A stretch of 10,072 nucleotides of DNA from Kiritimatiellia bacterium (GTDB taxonomy: Bacteria; Verrucomicrobiota; Kiritimatiellia; RFP12; UBA1067), in contig JAFVCR010000069.1 of the NCBI GenBank assembly GCA_017479035.1, positions 1 through 10,072 on the forward strand, written 5' to 3'. Within the stretch, counting starts at the first letter, position 1. Each line of letters opens with the position of its first letter. Positions 1 to 6,514 of the stretch are shown one piece after another. The notes below the pieces were generated by a model that did no database searches, was not told where the DNA came from, and saw only the letters and a list, made by a program, of their open reading frames with translations. Position numbers and translations under genes: made by a program.

Positions 1-627
1 CTCGTAGAGTGCGCCCGTGGGGCAGGCGGCGATGCACTGGCCGCAGTTGACGCAGCTCGTCTCGCCAAGGCCACGCTCTAACGCCGAGCCGATCGCCGTG
101 ACGAAGCCGCGATTTTGCGGGCCTATCACGCCTACCGCCTGGCACTTCTCGCACACCGCCACGCAGCGGCGGCAGAGGATGCACTTGGAGTTGTCGCGCA
201 CCATGTGGACGGCAGACGTATCAAGCTGCGACTTGTTCATCGCGCCGGTGTAATACGCCTGGTCTTCCACGCCCAGTTCCGTGGAAAGATCTTGGAGTTC
301 GCATTTGCCGCTGCGCACGCAAGCGAGGCAGGACTTGTTGTGGTCGGAGAGGAGCAACTGCAGCGTCCGCTTGCGCGCCTTGAGGAGCGCGGGCGAATTC
401 GTAGTCACTTCCATGCCTTCTGCAATCGGGTGGACGCAAGCGGCAACGAGGTTTCTCGCGCCTTTGACCTCCACCACGCACATACGGCACGCGCCGATTT
501 CGTTTATACCCTTGAGGTAGCAAAGCGTGGGTATCTTGATGCCGGCGATATGCGCCGCTTCGAGAATCGTAGAACCCGCAGGAGCTGCAACCGCAAGACC
601 GTTGATTTTAAGGTTTACCGTTTCCAT
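1..627 (-). CDS. hydA: [FeFe] hydrogenase catalytic subunit HydA, N-terminal 209 residues (3' end outside window)
   Basis: Likely catalytic subunit of a trimeric NAD- and ferredoxin-linked [FeFe] hydrogenase. The visible part is the electron-relay region. Residues 1-75 are a plant-type [2Fe-2S] domain (Cys36, 47, 50, 64). Next comes a His-Cys3 [4Fe-4S] site (His96, Cys100, 103, 109), then two ferredoxin-type [4Fe-4S] motifs (Cys149, 152, 155, 159 and Cys192, 195, 198, 202). This layout matches HydA/HndD and also the N-terminus of NuoG. The stretch from the first ferredoxin motif (CILCRRCVAVC) to VNCGQCIAACPTGAL looks most like group A hydrogenases. The H-cluster domain lies beyond base 1, so activity cannot be confirmed here. 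The ATG start at 627 follows a GAGGA site 8 bases upstream and lies 18 bases after the hydB stop. NuoG or a formate dehydrogenase subunit is the alternative. Confidence 0.85.
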   Translation of the reverse strand, partial: METVNLKINGLAVAAPAGSTILEAAHIAGIKIPTLCYLKGINEIGACRMCVVEVKGARNLVAACVHPIAEGMEVTTNSPALLKARKRTLQLLLSDHNKSCLACVRSGKCELQDLSTELGVEDQAYYTGAMNKSQLDTSAVHMVRDNSKCILCRRCVAVCEKCQAVGVIGPQNRGFVTAIGSALERGLGETSCVNCGQCIAACPTGALYE

Positions 628-645
628 TGTTCAAATCCTCACTTG

Positions 646-2511
646 TTACTTCTTGGCGATGGCCTTGAACTTGCAGTTCTGCATGCACACGCCGCACTTG
701 ACGCACTTGGTCTGGTCGACCTCGAACGAGGCGAGCTTGTGGCCGGGTGCGATGTAGGACGTGCGGGCGATTGCGTTTGCAGGGCAGTTACGGGCGCAGA
801 GACCGCAGCCGATGCACTTGTCCTTGTCGATGGTGAACTTGAGGAGGTCTTTGCAGACACCCGCCGGGCAGCGCTTCTCGACGATGTGCGCAATGTACTC
901 GTCGCGGAAATGCTTGAGCGTGGAGACGATCGGGTTCGGTGCGGTCTGCCCCAGAGCGCAAAGGGAATTGTGCTTGAGGTGCTCGCAGAGTTCCTCGAGT
1001 TTGTCGAGGTCGGCCATCGTCGCCTGGCCCTTGGTGATCTTGGTGAGGATTTCGAGCATCCGCTTGGTGCCCACGCGGCAGGGAGTGCACTTGCCGCAGG
1101 ATTCGTCAACAGTGAACTCGAGGAAGAACTTGGCGATGTCAACCATGCAGGAAGTTTCGTCCATCACGATCAAGCCGCCGGACCCCATCATCGAGCCGAT
1201 TTTGATGAGGTTGTCGTAATCGATCGGCACGTCGAGGTTTTCGGAGGTGATGCAGCCGCCGGAAGGTCCGCCCGTCTGCGCCGCCTTGAACTTCTTGCCG
1301 TTGGGGATGCCGCCGCCGATTTCCTCCACGATTTCGCGCAGCGTGGTACCCATCGGGATTTCCACAAGACCCGTGTTCTTTATCTTGCCGCCGAGCGCGA
1401 ACACCTTGGTGCCTTTCGACTTTTCGGTGCCCATCGCCGCGAACCATGCCGCGCCCTTGAGGATGATCTGCGGAATGTTGGCGAGCGTTTCGACGTTGTT
1501 GAGGATGGTCGGCTTCTGGAAAAGCCCCTTCAAAGCCGGGAACGGCGGTCTCGGACGCGGCTCGCCGCGGTTGCCCTCGATGGAGGTCATGAGTGCCGTT
1601 TCTTCACCGCAGACGAACGCACCAGCGCCGAGGCGGAGGTCAATGTCGAACTTGAAGCCGGTGCCGAAGATGTCGTCGCCGAGGATGCCAAGTTCACGCG
1701 CCTGTTTGATTGCGATTTCAAGGCGTTCAACCGCGATGGGATATTCCGCGCGGACGTAGATGTAGCCCTGCGTCGCGCCGATCGCGTAGCCGGCAATCGC
1801 CATCGCCTCCAGCACCACATGGGGGTCGCCTTCGAGGACGGAGCGATCCATGAACGCGCCGGGGTCGCCTTCGTCGGCATTGCAGCAGACGTATTTCTGG
1901 TCGGCCTTGTTGCCGGCGGCGAATTTCCACTTCAATCCGGTGGGGAAGCCCGCGCCGCCGCGCCCGCGCAGACCGCTGTCGAGCATGGTCTGGATGACCT
2001 GCTCGGGCGTCATAGTGGTAAGGACTTTGCCGAGAGCCTCGTAGCCGCCGCGCCCGATGTATTCGTCGATGTGTTCGGGGGAGATTTCACCGCAGTTGCG
2101 CAATGCCACGCGCTGCTGCTTCTTGTAGAAGGAGGTCTCCTCGAGCGGGAGAATGTGGTCTCCCTGGACTGTTTCCTCGTAGAGGAGGTCTTTCACCGGG
2201 TTGCCCTCTACGAGGTGCTCCTTCACGATGCGGGCGATGTCTTCCTCTTTTACCTTGGAGTAGAAGGCGTTTTCGGGATGGATGATCACGATAGGCCCGC
2301 GTTCGCAGAGGCCGAAGCATCCCGTCTTGACGATTTCAACGTCGTTTTCAAGCCCGTTGGCCTTGAGTTCCTCCTCAAGGCGCGTGATGAGTTTCATGCT
2401 GCCGGAGGACGTACACCCCGTGCCGCCGCAGACGTGGACGCGGCGTTTGAATTTCGCTTTTGCCTCGATGGCCTTCGCCTTGAGGGCTGCAAGTTCTTCA
2501 AGTGTCTTCAT
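646..2511 (-). CDS. hydB: NADH-binding flavoprotein subunit HydB of [FeFe] hydrogenase (HndC/NuoF-like), 621 aa
   Basis: Subunit that exchanges electrons with NAD(H) through FMN and passes them to HydA over iron-sulfur clusters; cytoplasmic. Domains in order: a thioredoxin-like [2Fe-2S] domain (Cys28, 33, 65, 69); a NuoF-type FMN/NADH core with RGRGGAGFPTG at 182-192, NADEGDPGAF at 211-220 and GAGAFVCGEETAL at 295-307; an SLBB region at about 370-440; an N3-type [4Fe-4S] site (Cys472, 475, 478, 518); and a C-terminal 2x[4Fe-4S] ferredoxin (Cys566, 569, 572, 576 and 603, 606, 609, 613). The extra N- and C-terminal domains distinguish HydB/HndC from plain complex I NuoF. I chose the ATG at 2511 because GGGAGG lies 7 bases upstream. 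An in-frame TTG at 2529 would overlap the hydC stop. All cluster ligands are present. Confidence 0.95.
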   Translation of the reverse strand: MKTLEELAALKAKAIEAKAKFKRRVHVCGGTGCTSSGSMKLITRLEEELKANGLENDVEIVKTGCFGLCERGPIVIIHPENAFYSKVKEEDIARIVKEHLVEGNPVKDLLYEETVQGDHILPLEETSFYKKQQRVALRNCGEISPEHIDEYIGRGGYEALGKVLTTMTPEQVIQTMLDSGLRGRGGAGFPTGLKWKFAAGNKADQKYVCCNADEGDPGAFMDRSVLEGDPHVVLEAMAIAGYAIGATQGYIYVRAEYPIAVERLEIAIKQARELGILGDDIFGTGFKFDIDLRLGAGAFVCGEETALMTSIEGNRGEPRPRPPFPALKGLFQKPTILNNVETLANIPQIILKGAAWFAAMGTEKSKGTKVFALGGKIKNTGLVEIPMGTTLREIVEEIGGGIPNGKKFKAAQTGGPSGGCITSENLDVPIDYDNLIKIGSMMGSGGLIVMDETSCMVDIAKFFLEFTVDESCGKCTPCRVGTKRMLEILTKITKGQATMADLDKLEELCEHLKHNSLCALGQTAPNPIVSTLKHFRDEYIAHIVEKRCPAGVCKDLLKFTIDKDKCIGCGLCARNCPANAIARTSYIAPGHKLASFEVDQTKCVKCGVCMQNCKFKAIAKK

Positions 2512-2525
2512 CTGATGCCTCCCTC

Positions 2526-3020
2526 TCAATTGTATTGCGCGAGAATCTTGTCGAGATCATCCACCGTAAGGCGCCCGTGGACGTCTTCGTTGATGGACAT
2601 TACCGGCGCAAGGCCGCACGCGCCGATGCAACGGCACGCGTCAAGCGAGAACTTGCCGTCCGGAGTGCATTCGCCGCCCTTGATGCCGAGCTTCTGCTGC
2701 AAAGCGTTGTAAATATCACCAGAGCCTTTCACGTAACAGGCCGTGCCGAGGCACACGCTGATGCGGTACTTGCCCTTTGGATTGAGCGAGAACTGCGAGT
2801 AGAACGTGGCGACCCCGTATATCTTCTCCATGGGAATGCCCGTTTCATCCGAGATGATCTTCTGCACCTCGTACGGGAGGTAGCCGTAGATTCCCTGCGC
2901 TTTCTGGAGGATGGGCATCAAAGCCCCCGCCTGCCCCTTGAGGGAAGCGATTACCTCACGCAGCTGTTGCTCCTGTTCCGGCGTTCCCCCAAAAGGAACG
3001 CTTGACTTTTTGCCTGCCAT
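2526..3020 (-). CDS. hydC: NuoE-like [2Fe-2S] subunit HydC of [FeFe] hydrogenase, 164 aa
   Basis: Small thioredoxin-fold subunit (HydC/HndA, NuoE family) carrying one [2Fe-2S] cluster; it partners HydB in NAD(H) electron transfer. The four ligands are visible as C-x4-C (Cys90, Cys95, in CLGTAC) and C-x3-C (Cys131, Cys135, in CIGAC). The helical N-terminal half contains the family stretch LPYEVQKIISDETGIP followed by GVATFYSQF. Length matches the usual 150-170 residues. The ATG at 3020 has AGGAGA about 7-8 bases upstream; a start further out at 3059 would place most of its extension inside the promoter. It is the first gene of hydC-hydB-hydA, with 14 bases between its stop and the hydB start. 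The gene order and three-subunit make-up match the electron-bifurcating HydABC of Thermotoga maritima, which couples NADH plus reduced ferredoxin to H2; bifurcation here is inferred, not shown. Confidence 0.93.
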   Translation of the reverse strand: MAGKKSSVPFGGTPEQEQQLREVIASLKGQAGALMPILQKAQGIYGYLPYEVQKIISDETGIPMEKIYGVATFYSQFSLNPKGKYRISVCLGTACYVKGSGDIYNALQQKLGIKGGECTPDGKFSLDACRCIGACGLAPVMSINEDVHGRLTVDDLDKILAQYN

Positions 3021-3049
3021 GATATGGTCTCCTGAATTATGGTGAGAGC

Positions 3050-3079
3050 ATAATATCATACAAGATATAAATTAGTCAA
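3050..3079 (-). promoter_or_regulatory. sigma70-type promoter of the hydCBA operon
   Basis: On the minus strand TTGACT (3079-3074) is followed, after an 18-base spacer, by TATTAT (3055-3050). Predicted transcription start is near 3043, giving a short leader of about 22 bases that includes the AGGAGA ribosome site of hydC. The surrounding 3050-3110 stretch is distinctly AT-rich compared with the genes. No clear operator repeat overlaps it. Confidence 0.7.
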
Positions 3080-3206
3080 CGGTAAGTTGAATGTATTTAT
3101 ACGTTTCCCCTTTGCCATGCATCCGGCAAGAAGGATCTTTTATCCGATATGCGCCGAAACAGCCTAATACGCCGCATGTTTTGCAATTTTGCCCGCCTAG
3201 ACGCTA

Positions 3207-3340
3207 AAGCAGCCCCGCCAAGACCGCAGTCAGCCTCCAGGAGGTCTACCAATCCTCCCCCGGGAGTCTCTACCACGCAAGACCCCTAGGGGACGCTTTA
3301 GAGACATCCCTCCCCTTCTATCGGCTCTTGGCGGACGCTT
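3207..3340. other. Palindrome-rich block, candidate structured RNA
   Basis: CCGCCAAGA (3215-3223) pairs perfectly with TCTTGGCGG (3326-3334), and the helix continues CCG/CGG (3224-3226 with 3322-3324) past one bulged C. Four more pairs, AAGC/GCTT (3207-3210 with 3337-3340), extend it outward. Inside lies a second hairpin, GTCTCTA/TAGAGAC (3266-3272 with 3299-3305), topped by CCC-CTAG-GGG (3283-3292). CCTCCAGGAGG (3234-3244) and CTCCCCCGGGAG (3255-3266) are further palindromes. Two palindromes are each followed by a CTACC tail, 24 bases apart, and GACGCT occurs three times. CTAAAGC (3204-3210) could alternatively pair with GCTTTAG (3295-3301), crossing the main helix as a pseudoknot or switch. 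Strand and function are unknown; a family of intergenic palindromic repeats is the alternative. Confidence 0.4.
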
Positions 3341-3455
3341 ATCGCAGAGTTTACTGGTCTTAAACCGGCACGCCGCCATCTATCCCATTCGTCAATACAT
3401 CTAAATCCAGCCAGATTGCGGAACTGCCCCCGGATATGGGAATCATTATATGCAA

Positions 3456-3479
3456 CGGCGGGAGTGGATGCTCCCGCCG
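3456..3479 (-). terminator. GC-rich hairpin downstream of the FGE-like gene, putative terminator
   Basis: CGGCGGGAG (3456-3464) and CTCCCGCCG (3471-3479) form a perfect 9-bp stem with a 6-base loop, about 100 bases past the stop at 3578. In the minus-strand direction it is followed only by TTGCATATAA, so there is no real U tract. Termination is inferred from position and stem strength. Confidence 0.5.
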
Positions 3480-3514
3480 CGTGTACTACATAAATGTTTT
3501 AAAACCTCTATACT

Positions 3515-3543
3515 ATTTTACAGCCGCACCTCCTCCCTTGCAA
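3515..3543 (-). promoter_or_regulatory. Promoter-like element pointing into the 3080-3510 intergenic region
   Basis: On the minus strand TTGCAA (3543-3538) and TAAAAT (3520-3515) are separated by exactly 17 bases. A transcript would start near 3508 and run through the 3456-3479 hairpin and the palindrome block toward hydC. The hexamers are moderate matches in an AT-rich stretch, so chance occurrence is quite possible. Confidence 0.3.
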
Positions 3544-3577
3544 AAACCTGCAATTCCCCAAAACGAACCGGGATCTC

Positions 3578-4729
3578 TCATTCTGGAATGTAGGCGAAAC
3601 GGAAGCCGTTGTCGCTCCATGAACCGTTCTTTGGCGACAATCTGCGCCCGGCAAAACGATCTAGCGTGCCATTGAGATTGAATGTGCCGCCATTGCCGCG
3701 AAATTCACAGTTTGCCGCAGAGGTGCCTTTAGAAATCGGCACAAGCGGATCGGGCTGTATTGTTGCCAAGTCAGTGGTATCTTGCGTATCGCGCACTCGC
3801 TGCAGAACAGGCCCGAAAAGTGAATAGATGCCCCAGTCGTTTGGAAGACGCAAACCAACGGTTTCGGTGGACGAACGCGAGCCGTATTCGTCCCAGCCTG
3901 TAGCATCGTCGCCGCAAATGTAAAGAGTTTCCTTTCTGGCGCGGGCGGCGATTTCCCACATGGAAGAAGTCGGCAGATCAAACCCTGCAAGCGGATCGGT
4001 GAAGTTGCACCCGGTCTTGGCATTCAGTTGCGCCACCACGCTGTCCGCCCCAGAAGCACGCGCCGCCGAACCCGCAGATCCGCGAATCATATTCCACGAT
4101 GCGCCAACGTATGCATTCATGCCCGCAACTTCCTTCCCCGTGAGTATGCGGTTGTATTGCGCAACTGTAGTGGGGAAGATTGCAAAATAATATGCTTTTT
4201 TTACCGTCACTTTGTGCCAGGAATTCGGCGCATCGCCTGTAGAAACCCCGCTAGGTGCTCCTATCCAGTAGTCTCCTGCGGGAATCTTGCGGAAAGCCAT
4301 TTTCCTTGTCTTGTATTCGTCGGTATTGTATTTTTCGTTCGAGGCTTCTTGCGTGGACATGCCCTCGTACGTAATGGCCCAAGTCTCCAGATCTACAACC
4401 ATGTAATCGTCCTGCCCGCCCTTGTAGACGTATGGAGTCATGGTGCAGTTTTCGTAGCGCACATTGAACGGCGGCTCCCACTGCGCCACCCATGTAGAGC
4501 CTTGCGACACCTTGAGGTCGTTCGTGAGTATGCCTATTTCATTGCCCGCCGCATCTTGTGCTTTGAACACCACGAAATACGTGTTGTTCGACTCGATACC
4601 CGTAGAGGTATATGTTATGTCGACGGTGTTCGTCCACGGATATTGTTGCTGGACGCTTGTTATCTCCACTACCGGAGCCGCGCCCGCTCCCATTGCCGCA
4701 AGCGCGGCAACCATCAGTATCTTTTTCAT
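3578..4729 (-). CDS. Secreted protein with degenerate formylglycine-generating-enzyme (SUMF1) domain, 383 aa
   Basis: Residues 1-18 are a signal peptide (KK, hydrophobic core, small residues ending AGAA), so the product is probably exported. Residues 19-125 form a beta-rich, possibly Ig-like domain beginning with a QQYPWTNTVDITYT stretch that I recall from gut Kiritimatiellae proteins. Residues 144-381 match the FGE-sulfatase fold: FRKIPAGDYWIG at the start, FDLPTSSMWEIAARA at 250-264, NDWGIYSLFG at 297-306, and NGFRFAY at 374-380. The usual GNVWEW after WGLYDM is replaced, and only Cys341 is present where true FGEs carry a pair of C-terminal catalytic cysteines. A sulfatase-activating role is therefore unlikely; a binding or surface role is an inference. 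The ATG at 4729 is fixed by the signal peptide and by AAGGAG 8 bases upstream, although the frame stays open to 4978. It appears monocistronic. Function not known. Confidence 0.8.
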   Translation of the reverse strand: MKKILMVAALAAMGAGAAPVVEITSVQQQYPWTNTVDITYTSTGIESNNTYFVVFKAQDAAGNEIGILTNDLKVSQGSTWVAQWEPPFNVRYENCTMTPYVYKGGQDDYMVVDLETWAITYEGMSTQEASNEKYNTDEYKTRKMAFRKIPAGDYWIGAPSGVSTGDAPNSWHKVTVKKAYYFAIFPTTVAQYNRILTGKEVAGMNAYVGASWNMIRGSAGSAARASGADSVVAQLNAKTGCNFTDPLAGFDLPTSSMWEIAARARKETLYICGDDATGWDEYGSRSSTETVGLRLPNDWGIYSLFGPVLQRVRDTQDTTDLATIQPDPLVPISKGTSAANCEFRGNGGTFNLNGTLDRFAGRRLSPKNGSWSDNGFRFAYIPE

Positions 4730-4733
4730 TCTC

Positions 4734-4753
4734 GCATCTCCTTGTTGAGATGC
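4734..4753 (-). promoter_or_regulatory. Hairpin enclosing the ribosome binding site of the FGE-like gene
   Basis: GCATCTC and GAGATGC form a perfect 7-bp inverted repeat around the 6-base loop AACAAG on the minus strand. The Shine-Dalgarno AAGGAG (4743-4738) spans the loop and the 3' arm, and the start codon follows four bases after the hairpin. This could hold back ribosome loading until the hairpin opens. Confidence 0.5.
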
Positions 4754-4929
4754 ACCGCAGATGAAAACGGCGCATCCCGTTGTGTCTTTACAGAGGCACT
4801 TGCAAGCCCGAAACAAAACACAACAAAGATGCGCCAAATGTGCAGACAGCTCTCCCATCATACACTTGACGCGTCCCCATACTTTGCTTTGTTTCCGAAA
4901 ATTGCAAGTTTTCTGTAAAAGCCTAATAT

Positions 4930-4944
4930 GTGAACCAGGTTCAC
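4930..4944. promoter_or_regulatory. 15-base perfect palindrome in the leader, operator-like
   Basis: GTGAACC-A-GGTTCAC is a perfect inverted repeat of 7-base arms around one central base. It lies about 80 bases downstream of the predicted transcription start of the FGE-like gene. Its form fits a dimeric-repressor site; in RNA it could fold as a 5-bp stem with a 5-base loop. No regulator gene lies nearby. Confidence 0.4.
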
Positions 4945-4946
4945 CT

Positions 4947-4975
4947 GTTCCATCCGCACACCCGTGCGCCGGAAC
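4947..4975. other. Two-part hairpin in the leader of the FGE-like gene
   Basis: GTTCC (4947-4951) pairs with GGAAC (4971-4975), and CGCAC (4955-4959) pairs with GTGCG (4964-4968) across a small internal loop. It directly abuts the 4930-4944 palindrome, so the leader would carry two successive hairpins. Pairing is equally good on both strands, so the sequence does not say which is used. Confidence 0.35.
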
Positions 4976-5022
4976 CATGCCTAGGCTACGCTATATCGCC
5001 GAGACAATCAAAGAACGATGCT

Positions 5023-5051
5023 ATTATACCATTCTTCGGCAAATGGCGCAA
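5023..5051 (-). promoter_or_regulatory. Near-consensus promoter, probably of the FGE-like gene
   Basis: On the minus strand TTGCGC (5051-5046) is followed after exactly 17 bases by a perfect TATAAT (5028-5023). The expected start near 5016 leaves a leader of roughly 285 bases before the ATG at 4729. I see no ORF in that leader with a ribosome site. It lies just past the terminator-like hairpin of the sugar operon, which suits a separate transcription unit. Confidence 0.6.
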
Positions 5052-5103
5052 GAATTAAATTGGCCAAAGATATCTTGCGTCCTCGCCATTATCGCATTAT
5101 GCA

Positions 5104-5138
5104 GAAAGGGCTGCCGCGTTTTGCGCAACAGCCCTTTC
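5104..5138 (-). terminator. Terminator-like hairpin at the end of the sugar operon
   Basis: Twenty bases past the last stop codon, 5104-5118 and 5124-5138 form a 15-pair stem with a CAAAA loop in minus-strand RNA. Two of the pairs are G.U wobbles; on the plus strand these would be A/C mismatches, so the fold favours the operon's own strand. The following TGCATAATG has no U tract, so intrinsic termination is likely but not certain. Confidence 0.65.
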
Positions 5139-5157
5139 GCAGGTTTGTCCGGCAATG

Positions 5158-6489
5158 TCAATCTACTTTGATGTCTGTATTAACGTTCGTCGAGAAGAAC
5201 ACCGCATATATGAAGAGATATGCAAGGCCTATCGCCGGAACCGCGAACGAAATCATGAACGCAGTGGTATCCTTGTGGCATGCATCGACGATGCCGTTTT
5301 GGATGAGCGGTAGAATGCCGCCGCCCACGACCATCACCATGAACAAGCCCGATGCCGCCGCAGTGTATTTGCCGAGGCCTTCGGTGGAAAGGTTGAAGAT
5401 GGAAGGCCACATTACGGACGTGCAAAGCCCGCACAACGCAAAGAGAAGCGCAGTCAGCGGAACGGTCGCCTTCGCAAAACCGGTGCCGGTGAACACCGGC
5501 ATGGAGACGGTTTCGGGGCAGACGAGCTGGATTATCGCGCCGCCGCCGATGAGAAGCACTCCAACGCCCGCCGTGACGGTCGTCATGGTGCGGCTCGAGA
5601 CCGCACCGCCTATGAATGCGCCGATTGTGCGCCCCACTAGCATCAAGAACCAATACGTACCGGCGACCATTCCAGCCACGGCCGCCGGATTGGCGATAGT
5701 GCCGCTTGCGGCAAGAGGCCCTTCAGGATCGGCAAGCCAGAGATTGAGCGTGCCGGGGATGCCGACTTCGATGCCGACATACATGAATATGCCGATCACG
5801 CCGAGCAGGCAATGGCGGAACTTGAGCGGCGCGAGAACGGGAATGTCCTCCTGCGTGGCGGTCGCCTCCGGGTCGTCGATCCTGATGAACTGGAGAATGA
5901 CGAATGTCGCCGCAAAAACCGCAAGCGCGATGTATAGGACGAGGTTGACGTCCGCAATCTTCGTGGCTTTGGTGACCTGGCCTATGAGCGCGCCCACGAG
6001 CATAGGAGTAGCCGTTCCGCAGACGGAGTTGAAGGTCGTGCATACGAGGTTGAGCTGGTTGCCCCTGTTGCCGCCGCCGCCGAGGAGGTTCAGCATCGGG
6101 TTGACCACCATGTTCAGCATGCATACCGAAAATCCGCACACGAACGCACCTGCGAGATACACCGTAAACGGCACGATCGCGCTTTCCTCACTGGCGGGCA
6201 CCATGCCGGACACGAACTGTATCGCAACGCCCACAAAGCCAGTGGCGATCGCAATGAGCGCCGTTTTCTTGTAGCCAACTTTCGTAAGCATCTTTCCTGC
6301 GGGAATCCCCATGAAAAGATACGCGAGGAAGTTCATCATGTTGCCCATCATGCCTAGCATGTTGGAGCCCTCGATGCCGGGCTGGTATTTCCACACGTTG
6401 CCCATCGGCGCCGCGAGATTCGTGACGAACGAAATCATGCCGTAGATGAAGATCATCGTGATAACGGCAATCCAGTTGAGTTTTTTCAT
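5158..6489 (-). CDS. FHS-family glucose/galactose MFS permease, copy 1 (443 aa)
   Basis: Integral membrane sugar:proton symporter of the FHS branch of the major facilitator superfamily (FucP/GluP relatives), about 12 hydrophobic segments across 443 residues. Family marks include GYKKTALIA at 72-80, NPMLN at 130-134, the glycine-rich GGGGNRGNQLNL that follows, and FNLSTEGLGKYTAAASGLF in the C-terminal half. The acidic residue that precedes NP in E. coli FucP is not seen; the context here is NMVVNPMLN. Substrate is inferred from the galactokinase and hexokinase upstream: galactose and/or glucose. The ATG at 6489 has AAGGA 5 bases upstream, 25 bases after the stop of copy 2. It is the last gene of the operon. 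The two permeases are clear paralogues: across GNMM...ATG in the second and third segments they agree at 28 of 36 residues, and both end NVNTDIK(V/I)D. Confidence 0.88.
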   Translation of the reverse strand: MKKLNWIAVITMIFIYGMISFVTNLAAPMGNVWKYQPGIEGSNMLGMMGNMMNFLAYLFMGIPAGKMLTKVGYKKTALIAIATGFVGVAIQFVSGMVPASEESAIVPFTVYLAGAFVCGFSVCMLNMVVNPMLNLLGGGGNRGNQLNLVCTTFNSVCGTATPMLVGALIGQVTKATKIADVNLVLYIALAVFAATFVILQFIRIDDPEATATQEDIPVLAPLKFRHCLLGVIGIFMYVGIEVGIPGTLNLWLADPEGPLAASGTIANPAAVAGMVAGTYWFLMLVGRTIGAFIGGAVSSRTMTTVTAGVGVLLIGGGAIIQLVCPETVSMPVFTGTGFAKATVPLTALLFALCGLCTSVMWPSIFNLSTEGLGKYTAAASGLFMVMVVGGGILPLIQNGIVDACHKDTTAFMISFAVPAIGLAYLFIYAVFFSTNVNTDIKVD

Positions 6490-6514
6490 TTTATTCCTTG
6501 TTTGTCGGTTGGGT

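Larger units (their letters stand above)
3080..3577. other. 498-base intergenic region without a convincing gene
   Basis: This gap lies between the hydC promoter and the stop of the FGE-like gene. Short ORFs on both strands lack ribosome sites and recognisable protein character. It holds a palindrome-rich block (about 3207-3340), a 9-bp GC-rich hairpin (3456-3479), a 10-base palindrome GTTTTAAAAC (3496-3505) and a promoter-like pair on the minus strand (3515-3543). Near 3108-3135 there are only small inverted repeats (TTGCC/GGCAA and GGAT/ATCC). I found no tRNA T-loop motif and no signature of tmRNA, SRP RNA or RNase P RNA. Confidence 0.6.

Noticed and set aside
115..2712. 865-codon open frame on the plus strand
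   Set aside because: It lies antisense to hydA, hydB and hydC, all clear protein families. Its translation is low-complexity (rich in A, R, H, D, E, V) with no recognisable domain, the usual mirror of GC-biased codons.
3436..3675. 79-codon plus-strand open frame after the hydrogenase promoter region
   Set aside because: It overlaps the 3' end of the FGE-like gene and a GC-rich hairpin. Composition is not protein-like and no ribosome site is seen.
4730..4978. N-terminal extension of the FGE-like protein by 83 codons
   Set aside because: The frame happens to be open, but the extension is Cys-rich without protein character, crosses the leader hairpins and would bury the signal peptide. The ATG at 4729 has a good ribosome site.
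4761..5171. 136-codon plus-strand open frame across the FGE-gene leader and terminator
   Set aside because: No ribosome site or domain; it runs through the promoter and terminator hairpin of the opposite strand.
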